Notes: generated by a model not told the origin, from the sequence alone. A stretch of 64,000 nt of DNA from Salmonella enterica subsp. enterica serovar Typhimurium str. LT2 (GCF_000006945.2 NC_003197.2:3472001-3536000), one strand, 5' to 3'; numbered from the stretch's first letter, positions 45,988-54,646 are shown. Translations and numbers: made by a program.

Positions 45988-46686
45988 CTAGTCAATAAAG
46001 ACTGGCCCTGCCGGAAAATGCGCCAGGAAACTCGTGAAGATCAGCAGAGCGGGGAGACTTTTCTCCCCGACGGCTTCTTCACGCAGCGCCTTATCCAGTA
46101 CAAGCAGGCTATGCTCCCCCCCTTCCCCCAAAATGCCGCCCATCCAGAGCAGTCGTTGCGCCTGTTGACGCGCATACTGCGATGCGCTTTTCCAGGCGAC
46201 CAGATGCAGCAACGTTTGTAACAGCAGGACCCGAGACGCGTGACCATCGCGTTGCAATCGCCTGAATACGGGTAATGCAATACTACGTACCGTCGAGAAA
46301 CCGCTCGCCGCCTCCCCCTCAATCGGCGATAAACCAACAGCCGCCTGTTTGACGAAATCGCATAACTGATTGTGTGTTAATGGCCGCTCGCCTGCGCTCA
46401 TATACCCTGCGGCAAAACAGAGTAACCCGATACCCTGAGCCCAATCGGTTGATGGCAGAATCCCCTGCGGAACATTCGGTGCCGACGTCTGTGCGGCACA
46501 AAGCCCCTCGTCGTAACACTGTGCAAAACGTTGCTCATATATTGCTGAGTTGACGCCAGACCACGGCAGTAAATGCAGCGCTGGCTCAAGCTCAGTTATC
46601 TGATTCACCGTCTCAACAACATAATGCAAGATGGTTTCTCTGGATGGCATGGATGTACCTTGCCGAAACGCAACCATTTCACTCAT
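45988..46686 (-). CDS. CitG/MdcB-like protein lacking key family motifs
   Basis: This 232-residue protein is of uncertain function. Its order of segments follows CitG/MdcB (triphosphoribosyl-dephospho-CoA synthase): WAQGIGLLCFAAG where CitG has HKG..LGLLxxAxG, GEAASGFSTVRSIALP like GEAxxGFPxVxxxALP, LLLQTLLHLVA like LLxLLLLMA, and ALLIFTSFL near the end. The signature residues PKPGLVD, NTHKG, DTN and GGSADLL are absent, so synthase activity is unlikely. I chose ATG 46686, preceded by GAGGA, over an upstream frame. It is the last gene of the oad cluster, which has no citrate lyase that would need CitG. Assignment is by eye. Confidence 0.6.
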   Translation of the reverse strand: MSEMVAFRQGTSMPSRETILHYVVETVNQITELEPALHLLPWSGVNSAIYEQRFAQCYDEGLCAAQTSAPNVPQGILPSTDWAQGIGLLCFAAGYMSAGERPLTHNQLCDFVKQAAVGLSPIEGEAASGFSTVRSIALPVFRRLQRDGHASRVLLLQTLLHLVAWKSASQYARQQAQRLLWMGGILGEGGEHSLLVLDKALREEAVGEKSLPALLIFTSFLAHFPAGPVFID

Positions 46687-46738
46687 TACTGTGTCCTCAT
46701 TTTGCGGGAACAGAATCACTGCTCCCGATTAGATTGGA

Positions 46739-48040
46739 TTACATCGCCAGCACGTACTTGAGCATCACGCCCGCCGCAATGGCCGAGCCAATCACCCCGG
46801 CCACGTTCGGCCCCATCGCGTGCATCAGCAGGAAGTTCTGCGCGTCTGATTCCAGGCCCACTTTGTTCGATACGCGTGCCGCCATCGGCACCGCCGACAC
46901 CCCCGCCGAACCGATAAGCGGGTTGATTTTGTTCTTACTGCACAGGTTCAGCAGCTTCGCCATCAGCACCCCGGCCGCCGTCCCAATCCCGAACGCAATC
47001 ACACCCAGCAGCAGAATGCCCAGCGTCTGCGGCTGCAGGAACTTGTCCGCGACCAGCTTCGCGCCCACCGACAGCCCGAGGAAGATGGTGACGATATTAA
47101 TCAGCCCGTTCTGTACCGTGTCGCTCAGACGCTCCACCACGCCGCTTTCGCGCATCAGGTTGCCAAAACAGAACATCCCCAGCAGCGGCGCCGCGTCCGG
47201 CAGCAGCAGGGCCACCAGCATGAGCAGCACCACCGGGAAGAGGATTTTTTCCCGCTTACTCACCGTGCGCAGCTGCACCATGCGGATTTTCCGCTCCGTC
47301 TCGCTGGTCAGCGCCTTCATAATCGGCGGCTGGATTAACGGCACCAGCGCCATATACGAGTACGCCGCCACCGCGATGGCCCCCAGCAGCTCCGGCGCCA
47401 GCTTGCCCGACAGATAAATCGCCGTCGGGCCGTCCGCGCCGCCGATAATGCCGATGGCCGCCGCCTGCGGCAGGGTGAAGCTGATAAGGCCGAAGTAGTT
47501 CAGCGTCAGCGCCCCCAGCACGGTGGCGAAGATACCGAACTGCGCCGCCGCGCCGAGCAGCAGGGTGCGCGGGTTGGCCAGCAGCGGGCCGAAGTCGGTC
47601 ATCGCGCCGACGCCCATGAAGATGACCAGCGGCGCGACACCGGAGCCAATCGCCACTTTGTAGAACAGCGCCAGCACCCCCGGCGTGTAGCCCATGTCCA
47701 CCGCCAGATTTTCCATCTGGTTCTGGACGGAGGGCAGCGCCAGCGCTAATGCTTCCTTAATGGCATGCACGTCCGGCGCGCAGTGGAGCTTCGCGGCAAT
47801 CACCGCCAGCTGTCCGGCGTCGTGGTGCGCCAGCAGGCTTTCCAGCGCGGTCAGCGCCAGCCCGGCCTCCGGAATGTTCGACAGCAGCCCGCCGAAGCCT
47901 ATCGGCAGCAGCAGTAACGGCTCGAACTTCTTCGCAATCGCCAGCCACAGCAGCAGCAGGCTGACCAGCAGCATGATGGCCTGGCCTGCGCCAAGGTGCA
48001 TCAGCCCCATGCCCTGAAGCAGGGCGTTCAGACTTTCCAT
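46739..48040 (-). CDS. oadB: Oxaloacetate decarboxylase beta subunit (Na+ pump)
   Basis: OadB is the membrane subunit that decarboxylates carboxybiotin on OadA and drives Na+ out of the cell. The 433-residue protein has about nine to eleven hydrophobic helices and the family motif IGGADGPTAIYLSG (about 198-211), whose aspartate is essential for Na+ and proton handling. GGAGAA precedes the ATG. It follows oadA after 12 bases. The gene is visibly GC-rich compared with its flanks. Confidence 0.95.
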   Translation of the reverse strand: MESLNALLQGMGLMHLGAGQAIMLLVSLLLLWLAIAKKFEPLLLLPIGFGGLLSNIPEAGLALTALESLLAHHDAGQLAVIAAKLHCAPDVHAIKEALALALPSVQNQMENLAVDMGYTPGVLALFYKVAIGSGVAPLVIFMGVGAMTDFGPLLANPRTLLLGAAAQFGIFATVLGALTLNYFGLISFTLPQAAAIGIIGGADGPTAIYLSGKLAPELLGAIAVAAYSYMALVPLIQPPIMKALTSETERKIRMVQLRTVSKREKILFPVVLLMLVALLLPDAAPLLGMFCFGNLMRESGVVERLSDTVQNGLINIVTIFLGLSVGAKLVADKFLQPQTLGILLLGVIAFGIGTAAGVLMAKLLNLCSKNKINPLIGSAGVSAVPMAARVSNKVGLESDAQNFLLMHAMGPNVAGVIGSAIAAGVMLKYVLAM

Positions 48041-48052
48041 TTCAGTTCTCCG

Positions 48053-49828
48053 TTACGCCAGCGTCATCAGGGTGTCGCCGACGGAGACCGCGTCCCCGGA
48101 CTTCACCGCGATACCGCGTACCGTCCCGGCCTGCGCGGCGCGGATTTCGGTTTCCATCTTCATGGCTTCCAGAATCAGCAGCACGTCGCCTTCGGCCACC
48201 GTCTGGCCCTCGGTGGCAATCACCTTCCAGATATTCCCCGCCAGCGGCGCGGTGACCGGGGTGCCGGCGCCTGCCGGGGCGGCAGCCTGAACCGGTGCGG
48301 AAGAGGCCGCCGGAACAGCCGCAGTGAGCTGGCTGATATCGCCGCCGTCGCTGACCTTCACCACAAAGGCTTTGCCTTCCACTTCCACGGTGTAGATACC
48401 GGAGGCGGCAGGCTTCTCTGCTTTTGCCACCGGCTGCGCGGCTTCCGCCTGCGGCAGTGGCTCAAACGCCGCCGGGTTATTGCGGTTCTCAAGGAATTTG
48501 AGGCCGATTTGCGGGAACAGCGCCACGGTGAGCACGTCGTCGATGGCGTTTCCCGCCAGAGTAATCCCCTTCTCCTGCGCCTGGCGCCTGACGTCCGCTT
48601 CCAGTTCAGCCAGCTCCGGTTTGAGTAAATCCGCCGGACGGCAGGTCACCGGGGCGCCCCCTTCCAGCACGCGGGCCTGTAACGCGGCGTTCACCGGCAC
48701 CGGGGTGTGGCCGTATTCGCCTTTCAGAATGCCCGCCGTTTCTTTGGCAATGGTTTTGTAGCGCTCGCCGGTCAGGACGTTGAGCACCGCCTGGGTGCCG
48801 ACAATCTGCGAGGTTGGGGTCACCAGCGGGATAAAGCCGAGGTCCTCGCGCACGCGGGGGATTTCCGCCAGCACCTGGTCGAGTTTGTCCGCCGCGTTCT
48901 GCTGCTTCAGCTGGCTTTCGAGGTTGGTGAGCATTCCGCCCGGTACCTGGGCCACCAGAATACGGCTGTCGTAGCCCTTCAGCTGGCCTTCAAAGGCGTG
49001 ATACTTTTTGCGCACCTCGCGGAAGTACGCGGCGATATTTTCCAGCTTCAGGATATCCAGCCCGGTGTCGTGTTCCGTGCCGGCAAGCGTTGCCACCAGC
49101 GCTTCGGTGGCCGGGTGGCCGTAGGTGGCGCTCATGGAGGAAATCGCCGTGTCCACGCCGTCGACGCCCGCCTCGATAGCCTTCAGCAGGGCCATCTCCG
49201 CCATCCCGGTGGTGGCGTGACAGTGCAGGTGCAGGCGCACCTCAAAACGTTTTTTGATTTCGCTGACCAGCTCATACGCCGCCATCGGTGTGAGAATGCC
49301 GGACATATCCTTGATGGCAATCGAGTCAACGCCGGTTTCCAGCAGTTGCTCCGTTAAATCCAGCCAGGTCTGCAGGGTGTGCGCCGGGCTGGTGGTGTAA
49401 CTCAGGGTCCCCTGGGCGTGCGCGCCGTGGCTGCGCACCGCCTGTAATGCGGCTTTCATATTGCGCGGGTCGTTCATGGCATCGAAGACGCGGAACACAT
49501 CCATGCCGTTTTTCACCGCGCGTTCGACGAAGCGCTCCACCACGTCATCGGCGTAGTGGCGGTAGCCGAGCAGGTTCTGGCCGCGCAGCAACATCTGCAG
49601 CGGGGTTTTGGGCATGGCTTTTTTGAGTTCGCGCAGGCGCAGCCACGGGTCTTCGCCGAGAAAGCGGATACAGGCGTCAAAGGTGGCGCCGCCCCAGCAC
49701 TCCAGCGACCCGTAGCCCACGTCATCGAGCGCGGCGGCAATCGGCAGCATGTCATCAAGGCGCAGGCGGGTGGCGAACAGAGACTGGTGAGCGTCACGCA
49801 GGACGACATCGGTAATGGCAATGGTCAT
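48053..49828 (-). CDS. oadA: Oxaloacetate decarboxylase alpha subunit (biotin carrier)
   Basis: OadA carries the carboxyltransferase and biotin domains that move CO2 from oxaloacetate to biotin. The 591-residue protein has a TIM-barrel domain (about 1-300; VVLRDAHQSLFATR, metal-binding LHLHCHATTG), a conserved PYC_OADA domain (to about 460), an Ala/Pro-rich linker (about 465-525) and a biotinyl domain with K557 in EAMKMETE. It lies between oadG (15 bases) and oadB. The sequence is GC-rich. Confidence 0.97.
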   Translation of the reverse strand: MTIAITDVVLRDAHQSLFATRLRLDDMLPIAAALDDVGYGSLECWGGATFDACIRFLGEDPWLRLRELKKAMPKTPLQMLLRGQNLLGYRHYADDVVERFVERAVKNGMDVFRVFDAMNDPRNMKAALQAVRSHGAHAQGTLSYTTSPAHTLQTWLDLTEQLLETGVDSIAIKDMSGILTPMAAYELVSEIKKRFEVRLHLHCHATTGMAEMALLKAIEAGVDGVDTAISSMSATYGHPATEALVATLAGTEHDTGLDILKLENIAAYFREVRKKYHAFEGQLKGYDSRILVAQVPGGMLTNLESQLKQQNAADKLDQVLAEIPRVREDLGFIPLVTPTSQIVGTQAVLNVLTGERYKTIAKETAGILKGEYGHTPVPVNAALQARVLEGGAPVTCRPADLLKPELAELEADVRRQAQEKGITLAGNAIDDVLTVALFPQIGLKFLENRNNPAAFEPLPQAEAAQPVAKAEKPAASGIYTVEVEGKAFVVKVSDGGDISQLTAAVPAASSAPVQAAAPAGAGTPVTAPLAGNIWKVIATEGQTVAEGDVLLILEAMKMETEIRAAQAGTVRGIAVKSGDAVSVGDTLMTLA

Positions 49829-49843
49829 GGATCCCTCCGGGAA

Positions 49844-50098
49844 TTAAGCATTAAGGCGGTGATGGTGGTGGATAGCGGCGGCAATGACCGGCTTTAAGCG
49901 GGTGAAGTCGTCCACGACGGGCGCGGCGGCGGCAGGTGCCGCCTTCGGCGCCGGAGCCGGTTCAGGGAAGAAGCGGTTGACGGCGGCGGACATGCCGCGG
50001 ATGGCGAAAATCAGCAGGAACAGAAACGCCAGCACGAACCCCATGCCGAGGAACATCAGGGTGAAGCCTTCACCTAATAGCAGAGCTGCATTAGTCAT
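49844..50098 (-). CDS. oadG: Oxaloacetate decarboxylase gamma subunit
   Basis: OadG is the small assembly subunit that holds OadA and OadB together. The 84-residue protein has one N-terminal membrane helix (about 11-34), an Ala/Pro-rich linker and a C-terminal HHHH cluster (residues 77-80), which in known OadG binds zinc and speeds decarboxylation. It is the first gene of oadGAB, just below the long inverted repeat. Confidence 0.94.
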   Translation of the reverse strand: MTNAALLLGEGFTLMFLGMGFVLAFLFLLIFAIRGMSAAVNRFFPEPAPAPKAAPAAAAPVVDDFTRLKPVIAAAIHHHHRLNA

Positions 50099-50119
50099 AA
50101 AATAGCCTTCAGGCAGGAG

Positions 50120-50236
50120 GCACGATAATGGGGCTATTTATGACGATGAAATAATAAGGGTGGATTTCCCTGAGCCGCCCCGGCCAGAGCCCTTGGTTAT
50201 TATTATCGTCATAACGTATTACCACCATTATCGTGC
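50120..50236. repeat. Long imperfect palindrome between ttdB and oadG
   Basis: A 117-base structure of nested inverted arms: gcacgataatgg / ccattatcgtgc (outer, 12 bp), ttatgacgat / atcgtcataa (10 bp), then aataataa / ttattatt and ggg / ccc, with a loop near 50161-50189. Roughly 35 pairs are possible. It begins 18 bases past the ttdB stop and ends 21 bases before the oadG start, so it would fold in the mRNA between the dehydratase and decarboxylase genes. It does not resemble the REP or ERIC sequences I know. Confidence 0.85.
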
Positions 50237-50253
50237 AATTTACGTAATCAGGT

Positions 50254-50871
50254 TTATTTGATGAAACTTACGTTCTGGCATATTTCATCAGCGACGATCT
50301 CTTTACGCTGATTAAAAATAATTTTGTTCTGTTCAAACAGATTATTCCCATGGGTATCAATAGAAACAATCAGCGGGCCAAACTCTTTAACCCGACAGAC
50401 CCACAGCGTTTCCGGCATCCCCAGATCGCGCCATTGGGCATCTTCAATTTCTTCCACGCACACGGCGGCTACAACCGCACAACCGGCAGGGAATACGCAG
50501 TGCAGCGCTTTGTGTTCAGCACAGCCCTCTTCGGTACCTTTACCCATACCGCCTTTACCCACAATTAATTTCACGCCAGTCTGCGCAATAAACTCTTTTT
50601 CGAATTTCTCCATACGCATGCTGGTGGTTGGGCCAACGGAGACCATTTCAAACTTATCGTCTTCGCCTTTAATTGGGCGGACAATGGGGCCAGCGTGTAA
50701 AATAGCGCCGCCGCGAACATCTACCGGAAGTTCGCGACCACCTTCAATTAAACGGCGATGGGCTACGTCACGGCAGGTAACAATATGACCGTTGAGATAA
50801 ATAATATCGCCAGCCTTAATATCCGCTAAATCTTCATCTTTAATTGGCGTAGTCAGGATTTTTTTAGTCAT
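50254..50871 (-). CDS. ttdB: L(+)-tartrate dehydratase beta subunit (TtdB-like)
   Basis: This 205-residue beta (swivelling) subunit of the class I fumarase/tartrate dehydratase family has the conserved LHAGPIVRP, GPTTSMRMEKF and GKGGMG segments. With the alpha subunit it should dehydrate tartrate to oxaloacetate; a fumarase role cannot be excluded. Its start overlaps the alpha stop by one base (TGATG). It is a homologue, not an identical copy, of E. coli TtdB, so the symbol is by similarity. Confidence 0.82.
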   Translation of the reverse strand: MTKKILTTPIKDEDLADIKAGDIIYLNGHIVTCRDVAHRRLIEGGRELPVDVRGGAILHAGPIVRPIKGEDDKFEMVSVGPTTSMRMEKFEKEFIAQTGVKLIVGKGGMGKGTEEGCAEHKALHCVFPAGCAVVAAVCVEEIEDAQWRDLGMPETLWVCRVKEFGPLIVSIDTHGNNLFEQNKIIFNQRKEIVADEICQNVSFIK

Positions 50872-51770
50872 CAGAAATTCACTCCGCTGTGAGACGTAAT
50901 GGTGTAATTCAAATCTTTATCGAAAACGATATGCCCTTTACGGTGCGACCAGCAGCCGACGTTTACCGCCACGCCGATGGTAGAAGGATGACGCGCGGTG
51001 TTTTCAATGTTCACGCCCATAACGGAGGTATTACCGGACATCCCCTGCGGCCCCAGGCCAATTTTGTTAATGCCGTCTTCCAGCATTTTTTCCAGCGAGG
51101 CTGCACGCTCATTCTCGTTATGCGAACCGATCGGACGCATCAGCGCTTTTTTCGATAGCAGTGCCGCCGTTTCAACAGAGGTCGCTACGCCCACGCCAAC
51201 CAGCAGCGGCGGACAAGCGTTGAGGCCGTAGCTGGTCATCACATCCAGTACAAAGCGGGTCACACCTTCATAGCCTGCACCCGGCATCAGCACCATCGCT
51301 TTCCCCGGCAGAGAACAACCACCGCCCGCCATATAGGTATAAATGCTGCACTGATCGGAATTGGGAACGATTTCCCAGAAGACCGTCGGCGTACCTTTAC
51401 CCACGTTTTTACCGGTGTTGTATTCATCAAAAGTTTCTACGCTGTTGTGGCGCAGCGGAGAATCTACAGTTGCTTTGATCACCGCCTCACGCAACAACGC
51501 TTCCAGCTCGCCAATCAGCGGAAAGTTCGTCCCGCACTCCACCAGAAACTGAATGACACCGGTGTCCTGGCAGGAAGGTCGATCCAGCTCTTTCGCCAGA
51601 CGCTGGTTCTCAATCATGGTAGTAAAGATGACGTCGGCCAGTTTACTGGTCTCTTTCTTATGCAAATCTTCCAGTTTTGCAGTGACATCATCAGGCAAAA
51701 CTTTGCCGGTATATCCCACAAACTTGGCCATAACGTCGGTCATATGGGATATCTGTTCACTTTTGCTCAT
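50871..51770 (-). CDS. ttdA: L(+)-tartrate dehydratase alpha subunit (TtdA-like)
   Basis: This 299-residue iron-sulfur subunit is roughly half identical by eye to E. coli TtdA. Cysteines in RPSCQDTG, GGGCSLPG and VGCWSHR are the likely 4Fe-4S ligands; GVGVATSVETAA and SVMGVNIENTARHPSTIGVA are family core motifs. GGAGC lies before the ATG. It is coupled to the beta subunit. The neighbouring transporter and oxaloacetate decarboxylase support a tartrate-to-pyruvate route. Confidence 0.84.
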   Translation of the reverse strand: MSKSEQISHMTDVMAKFVGYTGKVLPDDVTAKLEDLHKKETSKLADVIFTTMIENQRLAKELDRPSCQDTGVIQFLVECGTNFPLIGELEALLREAVIKATVDSPLRHNSVETFDEYNTGKNVGKGTPTVFWEIVPNSDQCSIYTYMAGGGCSLPGKAMVLMPGAGYEGVTRFVLDVMTSYGLNACPPLLVGVGVATSVETAALLSKKALMRPIGSHNENERAASLEKMLEDGINKIGLGPQGMSGNTSVMGVNIENTARHPSTIGVAVNVGCWSHRKGHIVFDKDLNYTITSHSGVNF

Positions 51771-51802
51771 AAATGCTCCTTAGTCAGAACAGCTTCCGTT
51801 AA

Positions 51803-53071
51803 TTACGGATGAAAAGGGAAAAGGATTGGCAGCAGGATCAAGCTGACAATGGTTGAAACGATAATCAGGGGGATACCGGCCTTAGCGTAGTCGACAAATT
51901 TATAGCCACCCGCGGAGAGCACCATCATGTTGGCAGGCATACCGATAGGGGTTGCGTAGGCGCAGGAACCGCCAATGACCGTCGCCATCAGAACCGCACG
52001 CGGGTCGGCCCCCATGCCTGCGGCAATGGACAAACTCACCGGCACCAATAGCGCTGTCGTTGCGGTATTGGACATAAAGTTGGTCATCACAACGGATAAG
52101 GCGAAAACGGCGATCAGCAACATGAACGGTGAGGAGTTTTGCCCCAGCATGCCGATTACATAGTCCGCAACCAGCTTGCCTGCCCCGGTCATTTCCAGCG
52201 CTTTTGCCAGCGCCAGGGTGCCGCCAAAGATAAAAATAGTCTGTGAATCAATAGCTTTATAGGCCTGTTTTTCCGTGAGTACGCCGCTTACTACCAGCAC
52301 AAGAGCGCCAATACAACCGGTCACGGCCAGGCTGACACCGATCTTCTTCTCAAAGATCATGCCGAGGATCGTTGCGATCAACACCACGAGTGAGAGCCGT
52401 TGTTTCCACTGTGGAACATGGCTGTAGTCACGTTGCACCCCGACGCTCCCCACCTCACCGCCGGTCGCATTATTCGGCAGAAAGCGATAGCCAATAGTCA
52501 GGAAGTAGAGAATGCCGCAGATGAGCATCGGGAGACCGATTTTTGCGTATTCAAAAAAGCCAAAGCCGCCGCCAATATTCTGTAGCGCAGACTGCGCGAT
52601 AAGATTTCCCGGCGCGCCAATTAACGACAGGTTACCGCCCAACGCAGCGGCAAAAACCAGCGGCATCAGTAGACGAGAACGCGAGAAGCCCGATTTTGCC
52701 GCCACGCCGATCACCACCGGAATCAAAACCGCAGCGGTACCGGTGTTAGAGAGGACGCCAGACATCAAACCCACCACCACCATAATGGTGAAGATCAGCT
52801 GTTTTTCTGTTTTCGCGAAGCGCGTGATGACGCCGCCCACTTTGTTTGCCATACCGGTCTCGAACAACGCACCGCCCACGATAAACATCGCGACAAAGAG
52901 GATGACGTTAGTGTCGATAAAGCCAGCAAAGGCCTGTTTGATATTCAGAACGCCGGTGATAACTAAGGCCACGCAGACAATCATGGAAGTGACGGCCAGT
53001 GGCACTTTTTCCCATACAAACATGACGATAGCGAACACCAATAAACATAAGGTAAGGGTAATGGGTTCCAT
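51803..53071 (-). CDS. SLC13/DASS-family anion transporter, d-tartrate locus
   Basis: This 422-residue membrane protein of the divalent anion:Na+ symporter / ArsB-NhaD superfamily has about eleven hydrophobic helices and two re-entrant SNT/S-N-T motifs: GVLSNTGTAAVLIP and NFMSNTATTALLVP. Context suggests import of tartrate or another C4-dicarboxylate with Na+. I chose ATG 53071 (MEPITLTL); a longer frame begins with TTG and lacks support. I recall this gene (STM3356 in strain LT2) as the one whose ATG-to-ATA change makes S. Paratyphi B d-tartrate-negative; here it is ATG. Confidence 0.85.
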   Translation of the reverse strand: MEPITLTLCLLVFAIVMFVWEKVPLAVTSMIVCVALVITGVLNIKQAFAGFIDTNVILFVAMFIVGGALFETGMANKVGGVITRFAKTEKQLIFTIMVVVGLMSGVLSNTGTAAVLIPVVIGVAAKSGFSRSRLLMPLVFAAALGGNLSLIGAPGNLIAQSALQNIGGGFGFFEYAKIGLPMLICGILYFLTIGYRFLPNNATGGEVGSVGVQRDYSHVPQWKQRLSLVVLIATILGMIFEKKIGVSLAVTGCIGALVLVVSGVLTEKQAYKAIDSQTIFIFGGTLALAKALEMTGAGKLVADYVIGMLGQNSSPFMLLIAVFALSVVMTNFMSNTATTALLVPVSLSIAAGMGADPRAVLMATVIGGSCAYATPIGMPANMMVLSAGGYKFVDYAKAGIPLIIVSTIVSLILLPILFPFHP

Positions 53072-53281
53072 ATTTATAATTATCCAATCAATGATATATG
53101 ATATTGTATCCAATGTTGGCAGGGAGAAATTATTCCCATACAAAAACTAAGTCAAATCGTTTCTCAGGAAAGATGCAGGAGTGGGATCTACATCAAGATC
53201 GTGGTTAGATCGTTACTGGACGTGATTAATAGAATTGAAGAATTGGTTGAAGCGCCTGCGATGCTCACGCAGGCGAAAAGA

Positions 53282-53947
53282 TCAGGCAGAAGGGTCACCA
53301 ACATAGCGGGTCAGCATATTCTCCATTGAGCGAATAATGTGTTCGCGCATGCGCTGGCGTGCCAATGTTTCATCATGAAGTTCAAGAGCTTGCAGAATAC
53401 TTTTATGTTCCTGAATGGAAATCACGGCATACTCTTCTTCGGTGACCTTATGGCCCATCGACAGGCCGTTCCACATATTACAGAGCAACATTTTCATTTT
53501 TTCGTTGCCAGCAACATTCCATATTTCCATATGAAATGCCTGATTCAGGTCGGAGTATTCCGCCGAGTTATTTTCCGCGAGAGCCTTTTCAGCGGCATAA
53601 TGCACCTGGGCTATCCGCGAGATATCGGAGCCAGGACGAGAAGCTTTAGCCACCGCCTCACTTTCTAACAGCGCGCGAATTTCATAGTGTTCACGGATCG
53701 TTTGTTCATTGATGCCCAACACCACCGCCCCTTTATTAGGGCGCACTTTTATCAGCCCATCCGCCGCCAGAATCTGAAACGCCTCGCGCACTGGCATACT
53801 GGACACGCCGACCATTCCGGCAATGCCTTCTAACGTAATCTCCTGCCCTTCCACTAACTCCCTCGAAAGAATCGCTTTACGCAGCACTGCCGCGACCTGT
53901 TCTTTCGCTGAAAGAAGCTTAATCTTCCCTAACTTAGGCTTCTGCAC
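53282..53947 (-). CDS. GntR/FCD-family transcriptional regulator 1
   Basis: This 221-residue protein has a GntR winged helix (about 10-75; GIAGMVGVSSMPVREAFQIL is the recognition part) and an FCD effector domain (about 85-205) with metal-type histidines in NQAFHMEIWN and QEHKSIL. The start is GTG inside the preceding regulator gene (14-base overlap). It lies 210 bases upstream of the transporter gene on the same strand, a normal place for the regulator of the tartrate cluster. The ligand is unknown; a dicarboxylate is plausible. Confidence 0.82.
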   Translation of the reverse strand: MQKPKLGKIKLLSAKEQVAAVLRKAILSRELVEGQEITLEGIAGMVGVSSMPVREAFQILAADGLIKVRPNKGAVVLGINEQTIREHYEIRALLESEAVAKASRPGSDISRIAQVHYAAEKALAENNSAEYSDLNQAFHMEIWNVAGNEKMKMLLCNMWNGLSMGHKVTEEEYAVISIQEHKSILQALELHDETLARQRMREHIIRSMENMLTRYVGDPSA

Positions 53948-54563
53948 TTTCCCAATCCTTCATATGTTGACGCATTATTTCTGCTAAAGAGAGGAAATAA
54001 CGCTGCATAACTTGCCCAATCTCATCACGCCGCCCCTGGCGTATGACGTCAGCCAGTTCAGCGAAAAGCTGCGCCGACTCCTGATTATCTTTTTTCAGAT
54101 GCAAAATAACATAAGAGACATAACCGTCCAGGAACTGCTGATACACCTTTTCCAGATAGCGGTTATTCACATAAGAAATCAGCATCGCATGACACTCCAG
54201 TTCGCAGGATTTGTCTTCTGCGACAGCCAGCGCTTGCGCACGTATCAGGAGGGCATCGCCTACTTCGCTGGGTATCAGCGAAAACATTTCGGCGGCCATC
54301 GCGGCAATCACGCGAAAAATATGACTCACGCGATCGGCCTCAAGATGCGCGACCTGCATGTGCCTGTTGGGCAGTCGGATTAAAAAACCTTCCTGTTCGA
54401 GTGACTGTAGCGCTTCTCGAACCGGCATTCGTGAAAGACCGAGCTGCTCCGCAATACTTTCCTGCGCGAGTTCTTCTCCCGCTTTTATATTGCCGGAAAG
54501 AATTTCATAGCGAAGCATTTGCGTAATGTGATCGCGGGTTTGCGTTCTTTGGATCTTTTTCAC
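53934..54563 (-). CDS. GntR/FCD-family transcriptional regulator 2
   Basis: This 209-residue protein has a GntR winged helix (about 8-72; ESIAEQLGLSRMPVREALQSLEQEGF) and a helical FCD-like domain in which some usual metal-binding histidines are less evident (ECHAML is one match). It overlaps regulator 1 by 14 bases, so the two are made together and could form hetero-oligomers or act at the same operators. It is the most upstream gene of the leftward cluster. Confidence 0.82.
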   Translation of the reverse strand: MKKIQRTQTRDHITQMLRYEILSGNIKAGEELAQESIAEQLGLSRMPVREALQSLEQEGFLIRLPNRHMQVAHLEADRVSHIFRVIAAMAAEMFSLIPSEVGDALLIRAQALAVAEDKSCELECHAMLISYVNNRYLEKVYQQFLDGYVSYVILHLKKDNQESAQLFAELADVIRQGRRDEIGQVMQRYFLSLAEIMRQHMKDWESAEA

Positions 54564-54646
54564 GACGTTCTCGTTAATAACCGATAAGACGTGAGGAGTT
54601 TAGCAGATTTAGTGCTTGATTTCGTGGCTTGTTTACAGTCAAAGAA

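Noticed and set aside
53072..53143. Upstream TTG start for the tartrate transporter
   Set aside because: The extra 24 residues (MYGNNFSLP...) are not typical of the family and TTG has no good ribosome-binding site; ATG 53071 is the recognised start.
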